From contig JADKJR010000004.1 of assembly GCA_016720925.1 (NCBI GenBank), positions 186,001 through 250,000 on the forward strand: a stretch of 64,000 bases of DNA, read 5' to 3'. A model generated the notes under the pieces. The model searched no databases. It saw nothing but the letters and a program-made list of their open reading frames with translations, and was not told the DNA's origin. The stretch is from Betaproteobacteria bacterium. Lineage in GTDB: Bacteria > Pseudomonadota > Gammaproteobacteria > Burkholderiales > Usitatibacteraceae. A program made the position numbers and the translations under genes. This document shows positions 44,572 through 53,896 of this stretch, one piece after another; within the stretch, counting starts at the first letter, position 1, and each line of letters starts with the position of its first letter.

Positions 44572-47136
44572 GTGACTGAACCGCTATTGCCGCAATTCGC
44601 CAAAGAAACCCTTCCTGTCAGTATCGAAGAGGAGATGCGAAAGAGTTTTCTCGATTATGCGATGAGCGTAATTGTTAGCCGCGCCCTGCCGGACGCGCGC
44701 GATGGATTGAAGCCCGTGCACCGGCGTGTGCTGTTTGCCATGCAGGAAGTCAACAACGTCCATAACCGCCCTTACGTCAAATGTGCGCGAATCGTCGGTG
44801 ACGTTATGGGCAAGTATCACCCGCACGGTGACACGGCCATCTATGACACGATGGTGCGGATGGCGCAGGATTTTTCGCTCCGCTACATGCTGGTCGATGG
44901 TCAGGGAAACTTTGGCTCGGTCGACGGTGACAATGCCGCAGCTATGCGCTACACCGAGTGCCGGATGCAGAAGATTGCCTCGGAACTGATGGCGGATATT
45001 GATAGTGAAACCGTCGACTTTGGTCCCAACTACGACGGCAAGGAACAGGAACCGCTGGTGCTTCCGGCGCGCTTTCCCAATTTGCTGGTGAATGGCTCAA
45101 CCGGTATTGCTGTGGGAATGGCGACCAACATTCCGCCACACAATTTGTCTGATGTCATCGACGCATGCCAGGTAGTCCTGGCGAATCCCGCAGTGGATAT
45201 CGAGGACTTGATTCAGATCGTGAAGGCGCCGGATTTTCCGACGGCCGGAATCATTTACGGGCTCGATGGCGTGCGTGATGGTTATCGCACCGGGCGCGGA
45301 CGCTGCATCATGCGCGCCCGGTGTCATTTCGAGGATCTCGAGAAAGGTGGCCGCCAAGCCATCATCATCGACGAATTGCCATACCAGGTAAATAAGGCGA
45401 ACCTGCTGGTTCGCATCGGCGAATTGGTGCGCGACAAAAAGCTTGAAGGAGTTTCGGACCTGCGCGATGAATCGGATAAATCCGGCATGCGCGCGGTGAT
45501 CGAATTGAAGCGCGGTGAAGTCCCGGAGATTGTGCTGAACAATCTCTACAAGATGACGCAAATGCAGGAATCGTTCGGCATGAACATGGTTGCGCTGGTC
45601 GCGAACCAGCCGCGCCTGCTCAACCTGAAACAGTTCATTGAGGTTTTCCTTCGCCATCGCCGGGAAGTCATCACACGCCGCACTGTGTTCGAATTACGCA
45701 AGGCCCGCGAACGCGGGCATGTGCTCGAAGGTCTCGCGGTTGCGTTGTCGAATGTCGATGAGATTATCGAACTGATCAAGAAATCGGCGAGCCCGGCGAT
45801 TGCCAAGGAAGGCTTGATGAATAACATCTGGCGTTCAAAGCTCGTCGAGGAAATGCTAACAAGGGCGATGGCGGATCAATATCGTCCGGAAGGATTGCAC
45901 AAGGATTTCGGCTTGCAGAATGACGGCTATCGCCTCTCGGATGCACAGGCACAGGCCATTCTGGAATTGCGATTGCAGCGCTTGACCGGTCTGGAACAGG
46001 ACAAAATCGTTTCAGAGTACAAGGAGGTCATGGAAACCATCACCGACCTGCTGGACATTCTGTCCAAGCCGGAACGCGTGACGGGCATGATTTCCGAGGA
46101 ACTCAGGGTCATCAAGGAGCAGTTCGGCGACAAACGTCGGTCGGAAATCGTCAACAACGGCCAGGAAATGTCCATTGAGGATTTGATTGCCAACGAGGAA
46201 GTGGTCGTAACGATGTCGCATGCCGGCTACATCAAGTATCAGGCGGTGGCAGACTACCGTGCACAGAAGCGCGGTGGCCGTGGCAAACAGGCAACCGCGA
46301 TGAAGGAAGATGACTTTATCGACACGTTGTTTATCGCCAAGACACACGACTACGTACTATGTTTTTCGAATAAAGGGCGCGTGTACTGGGTAAAGGTGTA
46401 CGAAATTCCGCAGGGCTCGCGAGCATCGCGTGGCAAGCCGATCGTGAATATGCTGCAAATGCAGCAAGGTGAAAAGATCAGCGCGGTATTGCCCGTGCAG
46501 GAATTCGCCGAAGACAAGTTTGTGTTCTTTGCAACCAGCGAAGGCGTGGTCAAGAAAACTGCCCTGTCCGACTTTGGCAACCCGCGCAAAGCCGGCATCA
46601 TCGCCATCGCGCTTGACGAGGGTGACAACCTGATTGGCGTTGCGCTGACAGACGGAAAATACGATGTCATGTTGTTCTCAAATGAAGGCAAGGCCGTACG
46701 CTTTGAAGAAAGCGACGTCAGATCCATGGGACGCGATACCCGCGGTGTGCGCGGCATGAATCTGGCGAAGGGCGGCAAGGTCATCTCGATGCTGGTGGCC
46801 GAGAATGAACAGGATTCGGTACTGACCGCGACCGAGCATGGTTATGGCAAGCGTACTGCAATATCCGAATACACGCGTCATGGCCGCGGCACACAAGGCA
46901 TGATCGCGATCCAGACCTCGGCACGCAATGGCAAGGTCGTGGCCGCGGTGCTGGTGCGGCCCGAAGATGAGATCATGATGATCACGACCGGTGGCGTGCT
47001 GATACGTACCAAGGTGCAGCAGATCCGCGAAATGGGTCGCTCCACGCAGGGCGTGACATTAATTAACCTCGATGACGGCCAGAAGCTCTCCGGATTGCAG
47101 AAGGTGGTCGAATCGGACGAGGAAGACGAAGCGTGA
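44572..47136 (+). CDS. gyrA: DNA gyrase subunit A
   Basis: 854 aa, intact. N-terminal breakage-reunion domain with the catalytic Tyr in AAMRYTE; the quinolone-resistance region reads HPHGDTAIYDT, with Thr in the position of E. coli Ser83. C-terminal six-bladed DNA-wrapping domain with the GyrA box QKRGGRGK. Introduces negative supercoils with GyrB. GTG start at 44572 gives MTEPLLPQFAKETLPVSIEEEM. Head of a long plus-strand housekeeping cluster with serC. Confidence 0.98.
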   Translation: MTEPLLPQFAKETLPVSIEEEMRKSFLDYAMSVIVSRALPDARDGLKPVHRRVLFAMQEVNNVHNRPYVKCARIVGDVMGKYHPHGDTAIYDTMVRMAQDFSLRYMLVDGQGNFGSVDGDNAAAMRYTECRMQKIASELMADIDSETVDFGPNYDGKEQEPLVLPARFPNLLVNGSTGIAVGMATNIPPHNLSDVIDACQVVLANPAVDIEDLIQIVKAPDFPTAGIIYGLDGVRDGYRTGRGRCIMRARCHFEDLEKGGRQAIIIDELPYQVNKANLLVRIGELVRDKKLEGVSDLRDESDKSGMRAVIELKRGEVPEIVLNNLYKMTQMQESFGMNMVALVANQPRLLNLKQFIEVFLRHRREVITRRTVFELRKARERGHVLEGLAVALSNVDEIIELIKKSASPAIAKEGLMNNIWRSKLVEEMLTRAMADQYRPEGLHKDFGLQNDGYRLSDAQAQAILELRLQRLTGLEQDKIVSEYKEVMETITDLLDILSKPERVTGMISEELRVIKEQFGDKRRSEIVNNGQEMSIEDLIANEEVVVTMSHAGYIKYQAVADYRAQKRGGRGKQATAMKEDDFIDTLFIAKTHDYVLCFSNKGRVYWVKVYEIPQGSRASRGKPIVNMLQMQQGEKISAVLPVQEFAEDKFVFFATSEGVVKKTALSDFGNPRKAGIIAIALDEGDNLIGVALTDGKYDVMLFSNEGKAVRFEESDVRSMGRDTRGVRGMNLAKGGKVISMLVAENEQDSVLTATEHGYGKRTAISEYTRHGRGTQGMIAIQTSARNGKVVAAVLVRPEDEIMMITTGGVLIRTKVQQIREMGRSTQGVTLINLDDGQKLSGLQKVVESDEEDEA

Positions 47137-47230
47137 ACTCGCTGAAACGGTTCCGCGCCGACCCGTGCCGGGAGGGATCCGGTATTTCCGCGTTCACTTC
47201 GATGGGCGCGGTGAAACGGGCGGGCAAGTA

Positions 47231-48319
47231 ATGTCTCGTGTGTTCAATTTTTCCGCAGGCCCTGCGGCGATTCCCGAAGAGGTGTTGCGACAGGCGCAGG
47301 CCGAATTGCTGGATTTTCACGGCACCGGAATGTCGGTCATGGAGATGAGCCATCGCGGCAAAGTTTTCATGGAGGTGGCCGCTGAAGTTGAGCGCGATTT
47401 CCGCGAACTCCTCGCGATCCCGGCGAATTACAAGATCCTGTTCCTGCAGGGCGGCGGCAAGGGTGAATTTTCGCTGGTGCCGATGAACCTGCTCCGCGGC
47501 AGGCACAAGGCGGACTATGTGAACACCGGCCACTGGTCGGCGGGTGCGATCAAGGAAGCACGTAAGTATTGTGAAGTCGCCGTCATCGCCTCAAGCGAGG
47601 ACCGGAAGTTCACCTACGTGCCGAAGCAAAGTGTCTGGAAATCGAACAAGGACGCGGCTTACCGGCATATTTGTACCAATGAAACCATTCACGGTGTTGA
47701 ATATTTCTGGACGCCGGAAATTGACGATGATGTGCCGCTGGTGGCCGACACCTCTTCACACATCATGTCGCGGCCGATGGATGTGTCGAAATACGGTTGC
47801 CTGTATGGCGGCGCGCAAAAAAACATTGGCCCCTCAGGCCTCACCTTTGTCGTCGTCCGCGAGGATTTGCTTGGCGGCGCACACCCGATGACGCCCTCGG
47901 TTTTTGACTATACCCAGCAAGCCGCCAATGACTGGATGTTGAATACGCCGCCAACCTTTGCCGTATATTTGGCGGGCCTCACCTTCAAGTGGCTCAGGAA
48001 GCAGGGCGGCCTTGTTGGAATGGAAAGGCAGAATATCGAGAAAGCCGGCATGCTGTATGGCTGTATTGATCAATCGGGTGGCTTTTATCGCAACGACGTC
48101 GCGGTTGATGATCGCTCGCGCATGAACGTGCCGTTTTTTCTCAAGGATGAATCGTTGAACGCTGCCTTTCTGGAACAATCAGCGAATGCCGGATTGGCTG
48201 CTTTGAAGGGCCACAAAGTGGTCGGGGGCATGCGGGCATCGCTTTATAACGCCATGCCCATGGCCGGGGTTGCGGCGCTTGTAGCGTTCATGCAGGACTT
48301 CGCCACGCGCAATGGCTGA
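47231..48319 (+). CDS. serC: Phosphoserine aminotransferase
   Basis: 362 aa. Class V PLP aminotransferase with the family N-terminus VFNFSAGPAAIPEEVL; PLP Lys is in the GGAQKNIGPSGL segment. Converts 3-phosphohydroxypyruvate to phosphoserine, and can act in pyridoxal synthesis. ATG 47231 chosen from the conserved N-terminus; the open frame upstream is not family-like. Follows gyrA and precedes pheA, the usual betaproteobacterial order. Confidence 0.97.
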   Translation: MSRVFNFSAGPAAIPEEVLRQAQAELLDFHGTGMSVMEMSHRGKVFMEVAAEVERDFRELLAIPANYKILFLQGGGKGEFSLVPMNLLRGRHKADYVNTGHWSAGAIKEARKYCEVAVIASSEDRKFTYVPKQSVWKSNKDAAYRHICTNETIHGVEYFWTPEIDDDVPLVADTSSHIMSRPMDVSKYGCLYGGAQKNIGPSGLTFVVVREDLLGGAHPMTPSVFDYTQQAANDWMLNTPPTFAVYLAGLTFKWLRKQGGLVGMERQNIEKAGMLYGCIDQSGGFYRNDVAVDDRSRMNVPFFLKDESLNAAFLEQSANAGLAALKGHKVVGGMRASLYNAMPMAGVAALVAFMQDFATRNG

Positions 48320-48457
48320 TTGAGCGGTTGCTCTACCGTCCGTATTGCCAATACTTCGTATATTGATCGCGGCAATTGCATCGTTTTCAGTTAAATTACC
48401 GGTAATGTTGCGTGCAGTTTTTTGCCCGGTTTAGCCCCTGTTGAAAATATCCATTCG

Positions 48458-49525
48458 ATGTCCGACGATCTTTCCAAACTTCGCGCCCAAATTGATGCCC
48501 TCGACGAGCAAATCCTCGCCAGCCTGAATGCGCGCGCGGCACTTGCGCGCAAGGTGGGATCGCTCAAAGTCGGGCAGGCCTATCGTCCCGAGCGCGAAGC
48601 GGAAGTCTTGCGCCGCATTCAGAAGTTGAATGAAGGTCCGCTTCCGGATGAAGTCGTCGCGCGACTGTTCCGCGAAATCATGTCGGCGTGTCTGGCGCTT
48701 GAACGTCCGGTCACGGTCGCGTATCTGGGGCCGCAAGGCACCTTCAGCGAACGCGCGGCGGTAAAGCACTTTGGCGAAGGCGGCGTCACCGTGCCGTGCG
48801 CAAGTATCGACGATGTCTATCGCAGTGTCGAATCGGCGGCGGCGGATTTTGGTGTCGTGCCGGTGGAAAACTCGACAGAAGGTGCTGTCGGTCGATCGCT
48901 CGATCTGATGCCGCAAACACCGCTGAAAATCTGTGGCGAGGTGCTGATTCGCATTCACCACCACCTGATGGCGTCCGATATTGCCGAGTACCCGGCTATC
49001 CAGCGCGTGTTTTCGCACGGTCAATCGCTGGCCCAGTGCCACGAATGGTTGAACGCCTACCTGCCGCATGCCGAGCGCGTAGCCGTTGCCTCTAACGCGG
49101 AGGCCGCGCGCCGCGCATCGCTGGAGCCTTTCTCGGCGGCGGTTGCCGGTGAAATGGCGGCCGAGCACTACAAGTTGACCATCCTGGCTTCCAATATTGA
49201 AGACGAGCCCAATAACACCACCCGCTTTCTGATCCTCGGAAATTACGAACCCAAGCCCACGGGAAAGGACAAAACCTCGCTGGTACTCTCAGCCGCCAAT
49301 CGGGCAGGTGCGGTGTATGAAATGCTGACGCCATTTGCGCAGCGCGGTGTGTCAATGAGCCGGTTCGAGTCGCGTCCGTCGAAAGTGGCGGTGTGGGATT
49401 ACTTGTTTTTCGTCGATATCGACGGTCATCAGGACGATGCCAATGTCGCTGACGCGTTGGCCGAGTTGCGCAAGATCGCGGGCTACGTGAAGGTGCTTGG
49501 CTCTTATCCGGTTGCGGTCATATAA
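48458..49525 (+). CDS. pheA: Bifunctional chorismate mutase / prephenate dehydratase
   Basis: 355 aa. Chorismate mutase AroQ domain (about residues 5-85, LRAQIDALDEQIL), prephenate dehydratase domain (about 90-270, with TFSERAA and STEGAVGRS) and a C-terminal ACT domain (ESRPSK region) for phenylalanine feedback. Makes phenylpyruvate from chorismate. ATG 48458; the frame upstream of it is open but not family-like. Followed by hisC, tyrA and aroA. Confidence 0.97.
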   Translation: MSDDLSKLRAQIDALDEQILASLNARAALARKVGSLKVGQAYRPEREAEVLRRIQKLNEGPLPDEVVARLFREIMSACLALERPVTVAYLGPQGTFSERAAVKHFGEGGVTVPCASIDDVYRSVESAAADFGVVPVENSTEGAVGRSLDLMPQTPLKICGEVLIRIHHHLMASDIAEYPAIQRVFSHGQSLAQCHEWLNAYLPHAERVAVASNAEAARRASLEPFSAAVAGEMAAEHYKLTILASNIEDEPNNTTRFLILGNYEPKPTGKDKTSLVLSAANRAGAVYEMLTPFAQRGVSMSRFESRPSKVAVWDYLFFVDIDGHQDDANVADALAELRKIAGYVKVLGSYPVAVI

Positions 49526-49534
49526 AAGCTATTT

Positions 49535-49624
49535 GCCACGGATCACACGGATAAGGTCGGACAAAAGCAAGTTTGTCCGTGCGAGTTTTTCTGTCGATCT
49601 GACTTTATCCGTGAAATCCGTGGC
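49535..49624. repeat. Nested inverted repeat of CACGGAT units
   Basis: Outer arms GCCACGGATCACACGGAT (49535 on) and ATCCGTGAAATCCGTGGC (to 49624), with an inner hairpin GGACAAA/TTTGTCC (49559-49578). It fills most of the pheA-hisC gap. Same style as the ACCACGGAG repeat at 28462, but a different unit. Confidence 0.7.
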
Positions 49625-49649
49625 CCGTCTTTGATCTTTCCATTCCAAA

Positions 49650-50774
49650 ATGAACCTCACCGATCTCGCTCCCGAATACATCCGCTCCATCGCTCCGTAT
49701 CAACCCGGAAAACCGATTTCCGACGTGGCGCGGGAACTGGGAATGGAGGAAGCGGACATCATCAAACTCGCATCCAACGAAAATCCGCTTGGCCCTTCAC
49801 CAAAGGCAATTGAAGCCATCAAGAAAGCGCTGAACGATCTGGCGCTGTATCCCGATGGCAGCGGCTTCGCATTGAAAGAAGTCATCTGCCGTAAATTTGG
49901 CGTGAGGCCCGAGCAGATAATTCTAGGCAACGGCTCCAATGATGTTCTTGAACTCGCCGCACGAACCTTTCTGGCGCCGGGTACATCCGCGGTGTATTCC
50001 CAACATGCGTTCGCGGTTTATCCGCTGGCGACACAGGCGGTTGGCGCCACCGGCATAGAAGTTGCTGCGATGGAATTCGGCAATGATCTGGATGCCATGC
50101 TCGCCGCCATTCGAACTGACACACGCATTGTGTTTCTGGCCAATCCCAACAACCCGACCGGTACGTTTGTGGTCGCGGACAAGTTGCATGCATTCCTGAA
50201 GCGGGTGCCTGCCAATGTGCTGGTGGTACTCGACGAAGCCTATACCGAGTACCTGGACGCAACGCTTGCGTATAACAGCGTGCCCTGGCTCAAGGAATTT
50301 CCCAATCTCATTATCTCCCGCACGCTTTCCAAAGCCTATGGATTGGCGGGCTTGCGGGTCGGCTTCGGGCTTGCGAATGAAAACCTCATTGCGCTAATGA
50401 ATCGTGTGCGTCAGCCGTTCAATGTCAATCACCTCGCCATGGTCGCCGCGACCGCCGCGCTCGACGATGATGAATTTATCGCGAGGAGCCGCCAGGTCAA
50501 TTCCGACGGCATTGCATACCTTGGCGCGGAACTTTCGAGGCGGGGCATTGCGGTTATTCCTCCCTACGGAAACTTCATCACCTTCAGGGTCGGAAGCGGT
50601 GAAGTGGATACGAATGCGAATGCGGTATTCCATGCGCTCCTGAAACAGGGCGTAATCGTTCGCCCCATCGCCGGATACGGCATGCCGGACTGGTTGCGTG
50701 TGACCATTGGCACCCGTGCCCAAAATGATCGGTTCCTCACGGCGCTCGATCAGGCGACGCGGAAGGCAGCCTAG
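49650..50774 (+). CDS. hisC: Histidinol-phosphate aminotransferase
   Basis: 374 aa. Class I/II PLP aminotransferase with the HisC N-terminus YIRSIAPYQPGKPI and PLP-Lys motif SRTLSKAYGLAGLRVG. The aromatic gene context (pheA upstream, tyrA downstream) suggests it may also transaminate aromatic keto acids, as in other proteobacteria with this order. Intact. Confidence 0.94.
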   Translation: MNLTDLAPEYIRSIAPYQPGKPISDVARELGMEEADIIKLASNENPLGPSPKAIEAIKKALNDLALYPDGSGFALKEVICRKFGVRPEQIILGNGSNDVLELAARTFLAPGTSAVYSQHAFAVYPLATQAVGATGIEVAAMEFGNDLDAMLAAIRTDTRIVFLANPNNPTGTFVVADKLHAFLKRVPANVLVVLDEAYTEYLDATLAYNSVPWLKEFPNLIISRTLSKAYGLAGLRVGFGLANENLIALMNRVRQPFNVNHLAMVAATAALDDDEFIARSRQVNSDGIAYLGAELSRRGIAVIPPYGNFITFRVGSGEVDTNANAVFHALLKQGVIVRPIAGYGMPDWLRVTIGTRAQNDRFLTALDQATRKAA

Positions 50775-50789
50775 GTGGGTACCGAAAGT

Positions 50790-50857
50790 GAAACACTAGC
50801 ATTGGCGAACCTTTCAGGCCAAAAATGGCTGGAAACGCCCGCCAGTCGGACACTTAG
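50790..50857. repeat. Dispersed intergenic quasi-palindrome, copy F
   Basis: Left arm AAACACTAGCATTGGCG, inner GGCCAAAAATGGC, right arm CGCCAGTCGGACACTTA. It fills the hisC-tyrA gap. Confidence 0.75.
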
Positions 50858-50866
50858 GCTCCGGAA

Positions 50867-51751
50867 ATGCTGAATATTGCAATTGTCGGCCTTGGATTGA
50901 TTGGTGGCTCCGTCGCACTTGCGTTGCGTAATGCATGGCCAGAAGTCAACATCACAGCCTTTGACCGCGATGAATCGCAACTGGATCTGGCGCTGCGCAG
51001 TGGTGCCATTGATTCATGCGGATCGACTTTCGCCGCAATTGAAGGGGCGGATATCGTCTTTGTGTCGGTACCGGTCGCGCAGACGGCGGTGGTGTTTGAC
51101 GCCATGTTCCCGCATCTGCGTGCGAATACCGTGGTGACGGATGTCGGCAGCACCAAGCAGAGTGTGATCACTGCGGCCCGCGTGCATCTCGGCAATAAAA
51201 TCTCGCAATTCGTTCCCGGGCACCCGATTGCCGGCCGGGAGCATGTCGGTTTCGCGGCGGCGGCATCCGAACTTTTTGAAGGTAAGAACGTCGTCCTGAC
51301 ACCGCTCGCGGAGAATGTGCCGGCGGCGATCGAACAAGTTCGTTCATTGTGGCGTGCCTGCGGCGCAAATGTCGTCGAAATGCCCGCGAAAACGCACGAT
51401 GAAATATTCGCGGCGGTGAGCCACCTTCCGCATTTGCTGGCGTTTGCTCTGGTTGATGAATTTGCCTTGCGACCGAACGCGAAAAACCTGTTTTCCTTCG
51501 CGGCCTCGGGATTTCGCGATTTCACCCGCATCGCCAGCTCGTCGCCAGAAATGTGGCGCGATATTGCGCTCAACAACCGCGATGCGGTGGTCGCGGAGTT
51601 TGACCGCTATCTCGCGCACGCAAAACAATTGCGTGATGCGCTGGCCGCGGGAGATGGCGCGGCCATCGAAGTGCTGATGGCGCGTGCCCGGGAGGCCCGC
51701 GACAAATGGCTGGCCGGCGAGCTCGATCATTTTCGCGATGAATCGGCATGA
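50867..51751 (+). CDS. tyrA: Prephenate dehydrogenase
   Basis: 294 aa, monofunctional TyrA without a chorismate mutase domain. The Rossmann motif VGLGLIGGSVA is at the N-terminus; a central GHPIAGREHVG and SHLPHLLA carry the catalytic His and substrate residues. Converts prephenate to 4-hydroxyphenylpyruvate with NAD(P)+. The stop overlaps the aroA ATG (ATGA). Confidence 0.96.
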   Translation: MLNIAIVGLGLIGGSVALALRNAWPEVNITAFDRDESQLDLALRSGAIDSCGSTFAAIEGADIVFVSVPVAQTAVVFDAMFPHLRANTVVTDVGSTKQSVITAARVHLGNKISQFVPGHPIAGREHVGFAAAASELFEGKNVVLTPLAENVPAAIEQVRSLWRACGANVVEMPAKTHDEIFAAVSHLPHLLAFALVDEFALRPNAKNLFSFAASGFRDFTRIASSSPEMWRDIALNNRDAVVAEFDRYLAHAKQLRDALAAGDGAAIEVLMARAREARDKWLAGELDHFRDESA

Positions 51752-53061
51752 GTACGTATCCGTCGTCGCTTGCGCTTGCGCCATGCATGCATGTGGAAGG
51801 CGACATCACTTTGCCTGGCTCAAAAAGCATTTCCAACCGCACCCTGTTGCTGGCTGCGCTTTGCGATGGCGAAACGATTGTGCGCGGCTTGCTGAAATCA
51901 GATGATACGGACGTAATGCTGGCCGCACTGCAAAAGCTCGGTGTGCGCATTGACACGTTGGCGCGGGACGACTATCAGGTGTTCGGTTGCGGAGGAAGTT
52001 TTCCGGTGAAGGAAGCCGAGCTGTTCCTCGGCAACGCCGGTACGGCATTTCGGCCCCTGACCGCGGCGTTGGCTTTTGGCGATGGACATTACACGTTGAG
52101 CGGCGTGGCGCGCATGTACGAACGACCGATTGGTGATCTGGTTGATGGGCTTGCTGAACTTGGGGGGCAGATTCGATATCTGAAAGCGGCAGGTTATCCG
52201 CCGCTTGAAATACTGCCGTACCGGCCGGCAATTTCGTTCGTGGCAAACGTTCGCGGCAATGTTTCCAGCCAGTTTCTTTCCGCGTTGCTGATGGCGCTTC
52301 CGCTGTTGAGCCGCGATGTTCGCGTGCAAGTGGTCGGTGAGCTGATTTCCAAACCTTACGTCGATATCACGTTGAATCTGCTCGCGCGATTTGGTGTGAA
52401 CGTTGTGCGCGAAGGGTGGAGCGCCTTTGTCGTTCCCGCTGAAAGCCGTTTTCAAAGCCCGGGGACAATTCACGTTGAAGGCGACGCATCGTCCGCGTCA
52501 TATTTTCTCGCCGCGGGCGCCATTGCTGGTGGACCGGTACGCGTGCATGGCGTCGGCAAGTCCAGCATCCAGGGTGATGTTCGTTTTGCGGAAACGCTTG
52601 CACGGATGGGGGCGCGTATCGAAATGGGAGATGACTGGATCGAAGCCCGGGCGCCGGCGACAGGAAAACTTCAGGCGATTGATGCGGACCTGAACCACAT
52701 TCCAGATGCCGCCATGACCATCGCGATGTGTGGCTTGTTTGCCACCGGGCCGACTGTGATTCGAAACATCGGCAGCTGGCGCGTGAAGGAAACGGATCGT
52801 ATTGCCGCGATGGCCATCGAATTGCGCAAGGTCGGCGCAACCGTGGATGAAGGCACCGATTACATACGAATCACGCCGCCCAAGCACCTGACGCCGAATG
52901 CAACCATCGATACCTACGACGATCACCGCATGGCAATGTGTTTTTCGCTCGTGTCGCTGGGCGGGGTGCCAGTGGTGATTAATGAGCCTGGCTGCGTAGC
53001 AAAAACTTTTCCTGATTATTTCAAGGTGCTGGCTTCGTTGACTGAAGGCGCGCGGACTTGA
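51748..53061 (+). CDS. aroA: 3-phosphoshikimate 1-carboxyvinyltransferase (EPSP synthase)
   Basis: 437 aa. Inverted repeat fold of the EPSP synthase family: PGSKSISNRTLLLAAL (catalytic Lys and shikimate-phosphate site), LFLGNAGTAFRPLTAAL and, near the end, DDHRMAMCFSL with NEPGCVAKTFPDYF. Joins shikimate-3-phosphate and PEP. Translationally coupled to tyrA upstream and cmk downstream by 4-nt overlaps. Confidence 0.97.
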   Translation: MSTYPSSLALAPCMHVEGDITLPGSKSISNRTLLLAALCDGETIVRGLLKSDDTDVMLAALQKLGVRIDTLARDDYQVFGCGGSFPVKEAELFLGNAGTAFRPLTAALAFGDGHYTLSGVARMYERPIGDLVDGLAELGGQIRYLKAAGYPPLEILPYRPAISFVANVRGNVSSQFLSALLMALPLLSRDVRVQVVGELISKPYVDITLNLLARFGVNVVREGWSAFVVPAESRFQSPGTIHVEGDASSASYFLAAGAIAGGPVRVHGVGKSSIQGDVRFAETLARMGARIEMGDDWIEARAPATGKLQAIDADLNHIPDAAMTIAMCGLFATGPTVIRNIGSWRVKETDRIAAMAIELRKVGATVDEGTDYIRITPPKHLTPNATIDTYDDHRMAMCFSLVSLGGVPVVINEPGCVAKTFPDYFKVLASLTEGART

Positions 53062-53726
53062 ATCAGCCGTTGAATATCCCGGTGATTGCGATTGATGGCC
53101 CCACGGCGTCGGGCAAAGGTACGGTTGCGCAGAAAGTCGCCAATCGTCTTGGCTTTCACTATCTCGACAGCGGGTCGCTTTATCGGTTGGCGGCGTTGGC
53201 CGCGCAACGCGCTGGTCTCGACCTTGTTGACGAGATTGGCGTGGCGAATTTGGCGGGCAGACTTGACGTCACTTTCGGAGACGACAAGGTATGGCTGAAT
53301 GGGCAGGATGTCACCGACGAAATCCGAACCGAGGCCGTCAGCCAGAAAGCGTCGTGTGTTGCGGCATTTCCTCATGTTCGCGAAGCCCTGCTGAAGCGCC
53401 AACGTGATTTTCGAGTTGCCCCGGGATTGGTATGCGACGGACGGGATATGGGCTCCGTAGTGTTTCCCGATGCGACAATCAAGTTTTTCTTGACAGCAAG
53501 CGTTGAGGCTCGCGCCGAAAGACGCACTAAGCAGTTGAAACAAAAAGGAATGTCTGCGATAATGCGCGACGTTGTGAAGGAACTGCGTATTCGGGATGAA
53601 AGAGATATGAGTCGTCCGGTCGCGCCGCTGAAGCACTTTCCTGACGCCTATCTCATTGATACGACTGACATTTCTGCCGATGATGCGGTTGAAAAAGTCC
53701 TTGGTCTGTATCGAAATTGCGGATAG
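53058..53726 (+). CDS. cmk: Cytidylate kinase
   Basis: 222 aa from a TTG start overlapping the aroA stop (TTGA). P-loop IDGPTASGKGTVAQ, the CMP-binding GRDMGSVVFPDA and lid ERRTKQL. Phosphorylates CMP and dCMP. The fusion-like arrangement aroA-cmk-rpsA-ihfB is normal in proteobacteria. Intact. Confidence 0.96.
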   Translation: MNQPLNIPVIAIDGPTASGKGTVAQKVANRLGFHYLDSGSLYRLAALAAQRAGLDLVDEIGVANLAGRLDVTFGDDKVWLNGQDVTDEIRTEAVSQKASCVAAFPHVREALLKRQRDFRVAPGLVCDGRDMGSVVFPDATIKFFLTASVEARAERRTKQLKQKGMSAIMRDVVKELRIRDERDMSRPVAPLKHFPDAYLIDTTDISADDAVEKVLGLYRNCG

Positions 53727-53851
53727 GTGTTTGATCGAATGCCGTTTTTTCCACGCTGCATTCGTTTGAATGAAGCCGATACCTCCCCAGACAGCGAGTT
53801 TTTTTGTAGCAAGGTGCCCGCTTTCCCATAGAAAACGGGTGTTTATTAACC

Positions 53852-53875
53852 GTCACATTCCGCCTGGATTGTGAC
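53852..53875 (+). promoter_or_regulatory. Hairpin in the rpsA leader
   Basis: Stem GTCACA-TCC/GGA-TGTGAC with a 4-nt loop, ending 21 bp before the rpsA ATG. Ribosomal protein S1 represses its own mRNA in E. coli through leader structure, so this could be a regulatory element. That is inference. Confidence 0.4.
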
Positions 53876-53896
53876 TTAACCGAAGGTGCAGTCTCC

